64,000 bases of DNA from contig NC_133103.1 of the NCBI RefSeq assembly GCF_022965805.1, forward strand, positions 44,561,610-44,625,609, read 5' to 3'. Each line of letters opens with the position of its first letter. Position 1 is the first letter of the stretch. The stretch is from Primulina eburnea (lineage: Eukaryota > Streptophyta > Magnoliopsida > Lamiales > Gesneriaceae). A program made the translations under genes and the position numbers. The notes beneath the pieces were generated by a model. The model saw only the letters and a list, made by a program, of their open reading frames with translations, searched no databases and was not told where the DNA came from. This document shows, piece by piece, positions 58,726-64,000 of this stretch.

Positions 58726-59312
58726 TACAGACAAGTCGGTATCCTCTCCCATGTTACGTACGAACGGGTAGACAAAAACAAATATTGGATTTGTGTGAAG
58801 ATACGTTCTCTCAAGCAACGAGTTACCGTTATTTATGAACCTGGTAAATGGAAAGATGCATTACTCATTGTATTACATTGTGTGTTTCTTGTGAGATCTT
58901 AAACAAATTACGTCAAAAGGGTATAAATATTGTGTGAAACTGCATTGTTTCAATTCATTTTCGACTCATATTAGTTCTCTTTGTAACTTAAATTCGAATT
59001 TGTGAGTTCAATTCATTTCTATATTTTTTAAGTGTAAAATTACAATAAAACCATACAAGATGTGCCAAAAAAGTTTAATTAAGTAGTTTTTTTGGGTATT
59101 TTTATTTTAAAATATAAAAAATAACACTGAACACCAGTTCGCACGAGAAAAGGTGGAAGACAAACTAATTTATATGGGACTTTGAAAATTATGTGAGGCA
59201 CCTGTCCAATAAGTTATTTAAAAATTTACACATACAGACTCGGTGTGAACGAATAAAAAATTGGTAATATGTAATGCCATGTTGCTTGTAGGATAATATA
59301 TATATGTAAAAA
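58726..59312 (+). other. 3' UTR of the GEM-like gene and intergenic DNA
   Basis: I see no further coding. A/T-rich sequence with possible polyadenylation signals follows the TAA at 58723-58725. ACAATAAAA occurs near 59041. Confidence 0.4.
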
Positions 59313-59484
59313 TGTGTGTGAGACGGTCTCACGGGTCGTATTTTATTAAACGAATCTCTTATTTGGGTCATCCATGAAAAAATATTATTTTTATGCTAGT
59401 ATTATTTTTTTATTATGAATATCGGTAGGATTGACCCGTCTCATAGATAAAGATTCGTGAGACCGTCTCACAAGAGACTTACTC
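59313..59484 (+). mobile_element. Short MITE-like element with GAGACGGTCTC ends, copy 2
   Basis: TGTGTGAGACGGTCTCAC opens it and GTGAGACCGTCTCAC closes it. The core matches the reverse complement of 4448-4606 base for base over long runs (for example TCTCTTATTTGGGTCAT). Confidence 0.75.
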
Positions 59485-59789
59485 TTATATCTATTATCTA
59501 TTAGTATTATTAAGTTGCTTAATAGAAACAAATAATTTGGTGTCATGATCTATTTTGTTTTTTTATCTTTACTTTTTAATTTATCATTTCAAAATTGTAG
59601 TGTAGTTTCTCGCTAATTTTCACAATTATGATAAGATCCTTGTTTAAATATTATATTACTCATATTTGAATATAAATCAAAATAATTATAAAAAAAATTA
59701 TACAAATACGCAACATATGTCTGATCACTAATATTAAAATGGTGCGGACTTGGTTAACATATCCCACGTGTATATCTATTTCATTAGAT
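59485..59789. other. AT-rich spacer
   Basis: I see no gene or repeat in it. It ends in CATTAGAT, the left target duplication of the hAT element. Confidence 0.5.
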
Positions 59790-59849
59790 CAGGGACGGAT
59801 CTAGGAATAAGAGTTGGGGGGGCTTGAACTCAATATGATAAGTTATATA

Positions 59850-60332
59850 TTATTTAAAAAAATTTACATTAGATGAATTAACATCATTCAGGAAAAAAAA
59901 ACAATAGAAACAATATGCCTTATTTGTTAAAGGCGAATACTCCAACCAATAAAATTTCTGAAACCATTTTTTCTGAAAACGACGATTCTGGCTTCCAAAT
60001 TTTGTACCTGGATACTCCAACATATGTGGTTGATAAGGCCCCATATTTAGATATGAACGTCTTATCTCATCTCGTACATTAACATGATATTCACATATCT
60101 GTTTTCTTTTTCTCGGATCTCGTTCAATAAAAGTAGACGAAGACTGATGATCGTCTCTAGGAGAGGAACATGAAGGAATTTGGATATTGGGAAATAGAAG
60201 ACTTTCACTGGATTGATGTTGCATTGTAAGGACCGTAGGAATTGAAGTATCTTCACTAGCTTGACGATCTCTCTTCTTAAAGAAAGAGGATATCAATGTT
60301 TTTCCTTTCTTTGCAGCAGATTGATGTTCCAT
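59850..60332 (-). pseudogene. hAT transposase-like N-terminus with TTF-type zinc finger
   Basis: About 160 codons run from ATG 60332-60330. The start Lys-Lys-Gly-Lys-Thr-Leu-Ile-Ser-Ser-Phe-Phe-Lys-Lys is typical of plant ZMYM1-like/TTF proteins. A TTF-type finger region near the C-terminus contains Arg-Phe-Gln-Lys-Lys-Trp and Ala-Tyr-Cys-Phe-Tyr-Cys. The DDE/RNase H-like core and dimerisation domain are missing, cut off by the element's end. An exon boundary or a deletion may lie near 59850. Confidence 0.75.
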
Positions 60333-60684
60333 TTTGAAATAGTTCAAGTTTTAATCCTAAACAAGAATAAAATAATTATTAAACAAATAAACAAGTAATA
60401 GTCAATCAACAACTCAACAACAAACAATCAAGAAACCACAAATCACGCACAGAGAAGCTATAAAAAACAAAATAAAAAATGTATAGCCGATTCTTACCTG
60501 GATTGTTGCCTTGCCGATGAGCAATTCGATTTCTTTGGGAGTCCGCAATTCTATTCTGTCGCTAAAGGGCTTGGGACTTGGGAGAAAAATTTTGTAGAAT
60601 TGAGGTGGGACGGATCAGAGGATATGAGATTAATTTGGTCTCATCCTTGTAAATGGACGGGACTTGACTAAGACATTGATGTAC

Positions 60685-60850
60685 GACGGTTTTTGAAACA
60701 ACCGTCGCTATTAGCAACGGTTTTTCAAAAAACCGTCGCTAATAGCGACTGTTTGAATTAAAACCGTCGTCGATCCACATAGGCGACGATTGTACTAAAA
60801 CCGTCGCAAATATTAGCGACGACAGCTGAAAAACCGTCGCTAAAAAAAAA
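60685..60850. repeat. Subterminal ACCGTCGC repeat array of the hAT element
   Basis: ACCGTCG or its complement CGACGGT, with close variants, occurs about nine times in 165 bp, in both orientations, often as AACCGTCGCTAATAGCGAC dyads. Such arrays near a transposon end are usually transposase-binding sites. Confidence 0.8.
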
Positions 60851-60886
60851 GTAGGCCGTTACAGCCCTAGAATAAATCCGTCTCTG

Positions 60887-62258
60887 CTTTAGATGAAAAT
60901 TAGTAGAAAATAGTTTAGTAAAAAGTCTCTTTATTTTCCTAAATATCCCTTATTCATGTCTTCTTTATTTTTTATGTCCTAATTTTTGTTGTTCACATGT
61001 TCTTCATCGTCGCTGTTGTTAAAGTTAAACCCCTATATTAAATATTTCTGTTTGTTTATGAAGTGTTTTATAAATATCCTTATAATTTCCAATTTTCATT
61101 ACTTTTTCAGTCTCTCTTATTTCTCTCCCTCCTATATAAATTGTTTAATACTTAATTTACAAATATTTCTGTATTTATATTATTTTCATTTCATTTCAAA
61201 TTAAATTAATTATTAAAAAATTATCAGAGCAATATATTATTTTATATAAACAAATATTATCCTCATGCAACACGTGTGTTGGTAGCTAAAATTATCACAC
61301 ATTACAATAATTTTCTCCATTCAGTTTAAAATTTAAAGCTAATTTGAATGTTTATAGTTTAAACAAAAAATTTATTGAGATAGGCTTTTTAATGGTTCTT
61401 TAAAAAACCATAAATAATTTTATAGTTTTGGAGTAAGAGTGTATAAATCACTTTTTTTTTTGAAAAAAACAAAAACGAAACAAAAACAAAAGGGTGATTC
61501 TATTTACTTAAGTATTAGTACTCCCAATTATCACATGATCCGTGAAAATAATAAAATTAAATTTATACAATTATTTAAATAATATTTATGATAAGAATTA
61601 AGATTTTCTGACAAACAAATTCATTTAAATAACAATAAATAGTAATAATAGTAATAATAATAATAATAATAATAAGAATAATAATAATAATAATAACATG
61701 AAAAAATTTGTGTCATAAAAATAGAGAAAAAAGTGGAGATTTATTGTTCAAGATTATTTTATTGGATTTTGTTTGTTAAATTTTAAGAGTGTAAATGGTT
61801 TTGTGTTTAAAATTTTTTATTTATTTTTTAAATACAAAAAACATCGTAAAATATTTTATGAATAATATTTTAGCAAAAATAAATATAATTAAATTTTTAA
61901 TTATGAATTTTATAATATAATTGAATAATTTTTGTCAAAATAGTAATAATTTGTTTTATTTGGAATGTAATATAAATTTGTTACAACGTATCCAATTTAT
62001 GAGATTAATTTTTAATCTAGAATGAAAATTTAATTTAAAAAAAAAATATGTGGAAAGAGAAAATCGATATTAGGGGTATTTTGATCATTATAAAAATACA
62101 TAAAATTAATCAACATTATTATAAGAGAAAATTAGATATAAATCCTCAAACCCAAACTTAATTTTATCCTTACTCTCCTACACCTAAAATTTTTGTCTAA
62201 ACTCCCTAAAAAGATAAAATTAACAATAACACCCTTTATGTTTTAATGATTGATTCTC
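60887..62258. other. AT-rich intergenic DNA
   Basis: I see no supported gene. A short ORF at 60986-61204 is low-complexity Phe/Ile/Tyr translation of AT-rich DNA. The stretch includes an (AAT)n microsatellite. Confidence 0.6.
61640..61696. repeat. (AAT)n microsatellite
   Basis: The run of AAT/TAA triplets is broken by one AGT and one AAG. Confidence 0.9.
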
Positions 62259-64000
62259 TGTGGGGACTCGGACGGTAATCATCTTCTTAATCGTCATTGA
62301 GACTAATTTAATCAATTATAATAAACAGGGTCTAATTTTTTTTTTTTTAAAGTACATTATCAAAGGCGGAACGTAATGGCATACACCTTAATAAACATGT
62401 CAGTATTAAAACTACAAGTCTTGCACTATATACAATCAGTCTCAACTAAGGTTTAACAACTATATATCAAGTGTTTAAACCCTATCTCTAGTCCAAGTCC
62501 GTAGTCTCCACTCTAAACTCGCTCTTTCTTCACCTCTGTGACCCTGAACCTGTCTCACCTGTTGTCATGCACACATACAAACACGACAACAGCCGGATAA
62601 CTCCGGTGAGAATAAAATCTCACTATAAACAATGTATCAATGCAATCATATAAAGCATATAGAAAAGCACAAACAAACATCAAAACATGTATCCAATATG
62701 ACTACATGAATTAAAACAAATCTGTATTTAAATCAATGACTCGTTATCTCATCTCAACTCATTTCTATTTTAGGGATCCCGATCTAATTTAGACTTTGGC
62801 ATTCTATATCGAATATCTACAATAGAAGTCGATCTACTTCTAAGCTCATCGATATACCACAAGTCTAGAGTCTTAGCGGTTCTGTCAAAGACTCGGCGGT
62901 TCTGCCCTAGCTAGGCTGATCTGCCCTAGACTCAAACTCTTACACTACTATAATTCAATAGACTAAACATGTCAATATGATAATTTGCAAATATCAATGC
63001 AATGAAATAAAGTATGTGATTTATGGAGACTCAAGTCAAACCTAACTCGAGTTGTGCAATCCCGAATCAACATTTATTTATATCTTTTGTTCTGTCGCTC
63101 TGATACAATCGAAGTCTCGACTCAAAGTCTGTCACTATTCAATCTGGCAATGACAATATCAATATACTGTATCAATATTCCATTCAAATCAAGACATCTC
63201 TGTCTTATCAAATTCTGACGGTACAACAGTACAATCATGCGATACCGGTGATACCACACCAGTATATACTAATTCTAATAACTTATAATCAACCACAGTG
63301 CAAATCTGACATCACATCTCAGTCAATTTAACTCTGAAATTCATAACAATTCCATAATCAATATGTCTACTATGTCAAGAACACCATATCTGAATCGTAT
63401 CTAATTCTGGACATAGCATAATTTCAAATCTTAACAAAACGTAACGAAACTTACGTCCTGTAGTAGCTGTCGTTGCTAGGAACACGGTGTCGTACTCGGA
63501 TTTAAGTTTGGACAGTCGGATCGTATGTAAAACAAATTTTGAAATCAGAGAGCAATTCTTCCTCAGAGCCTCGTTTTTCCCTTCTTTCTCTCTGAATTTC
63601 GTTTGTTACATATATATATACATATATCATGCATGCTTCGACTAGGTGGCTCACTTCTTAGCACAACACGTCTCGTGCATATGCGCGAGACATAATGTCT
63701 CGGCGCGTCTGTCTCACGATAACTCGCGCATATGCGCGCCCTTACTCGGCGCATATGCACGAGGCCATTACTCAAAATTGCCAACTCTCGGGTTATCTCG
63801 CGCATATGCGCGGATACACGTCACGCATATGCGCGAGGCTCTCTGGACATGGCGTGCACAGCTCGCGCATATGCACGCACACCCACCGCGCATATGCGCG
63901 AGACTCTCTGCCCACTTCGCGGATGTGCGCATCTCATGTCGCGCATGTGCGCGAGAGGTACTGTCCTCGCACATAATTCATTTCACGCCGACTCAAATCG
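62259..64000 (-). mobile_element. Gypsy LTR related to 44509-46277, truncated by the window edge
   Basis: It starts TGTGGGGACTCGG and follows the LTRs at 44509 and 50280 for about 1.35 kb (shared ACTCAAGTCAAACCTAACTC, AATCAACATTTATTTATA). It has one copy of the 95-bp unit that those carry twice. From about 63660 it departs from them with a G/C-rich palindrome array. No primer site precedes it, so it is either the 3' LTR of a minus-strand element or a solo LTR. Confidence 0.75.
63671..63960. repeat. Array of GCGCATATGCGC palindromes
   Basis: Seven CATATG cores in a GCGC context lie at 63678, 63729, 63752, 63803, 63826, 63868 and 63891. Two related GATGTG/CATGTG versions lie at about 63922 and 63944. 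From the second on they fall in pairs about 22-23 bp apart, with 42-51 bp from pair to pair at first and about 31 bp before the last. Confidence 0.9.

Larger units (their letters stand above)
59790..60886 (-). mobile_element. Deleted hAT transposon
   Basis: The ends are CAGGGACGGAT at the left and (reverse complement of the right) CAGAGACGGATTTATT. The flanks CATTAGAT (59782-59789) and CTTTAGAT (60887-60894) form an 8-bp duplication with one mismatch, as in hAT elements. Only the N-terminal part of a transposase-like gene remains, so the copy cannot move by itself. Confidence 0.85.

Noticed and set aside
63671..63960. Regularly spaced repeats looking like a CRISPR array
   Set aside because: The units are short palindromes with uneven 22-51 bp spacing inside a plant LTR. 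There is no repeat-spacer regularity and no cas gene, and the genome is eukaryotic.
63563..63976. ORFs rich in Arg, Cys, Ala and His on both strands
   Set aside because: They are translations of the GCGCATATGCGC palindromes and overlap each other on opposite strands.

Overview
The window is nuclear DNA of a eudicot plant. It holds two intact intron-containing genes with GT-AG splice sites, which frame about 42 kb of nested retroelements and old pararetroviral DNA. The Copia gag and the extra 3' ORF look to me like repeat families I know from Lamiales, especially Gesneriaceae such as Dorcoceras. That is recognition from memory, not a search.

Layout. 1-1504 is a Gypsy-type LTR cut by the window edge. 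1505-3540 is a decayed endogenous caulimovirid (coat-protein zinc knuckle, tRNA-Met primer site, promoter) on the minus strand. 5074-11919 is a 14-exon gene for plastidic glucose-6-phosphate isomerase, with a MITE upstream and one in intron 2. 13044-55588 reads best as one ancient Copia element (LTRs 13044-14661 and 54325-55588) that has been opened repeatedly. Its LTR holds a hAT MITE, its gag holds a solo Gypsy LTR (16089-18559), and its integrase holds a young, nearly intact Copia (19955-31773, TSD GAAGG). Its 3' pol end is partly inverted (33618-34040) and abuts a second caulimovirid fragment (about 34041-42400, itself split by a solo LTR at 34874-37171). Its third ORF is split by an LTR (43221-52849) that was in turn split by a gag-only Gypsy element (44509-52068, TSD TATAC). 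56104-58725 is a 4-exon GEM-like GRAM-domain gene. 59313-60886 holds a MITE and a deleted hAT element. 62259-64000 is another Gypsy LTR with a striking array of CATATG-centred palindromes, running off the right edge.

The most unusual object is the young Copia. Between pol and its 3' LTR it carries two tandem, paralogous ORFs on the opposite strand, each with a TATA box 47-56 bp before its ATG, followed by a large sense-strand ORF of unknown function. Its two 970-bp LTRs differ at only four positions, so it inserted recently.

Function. The isomerase links the Calvin cycle to starch synthesis, and the GEM-like protein is a probable membrane- or chromatin-associated GRAM regulator. They are unrelated single genes. 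Everything between them is mobile or viral, and only the young Copia looks capable of making its full set of proteins.
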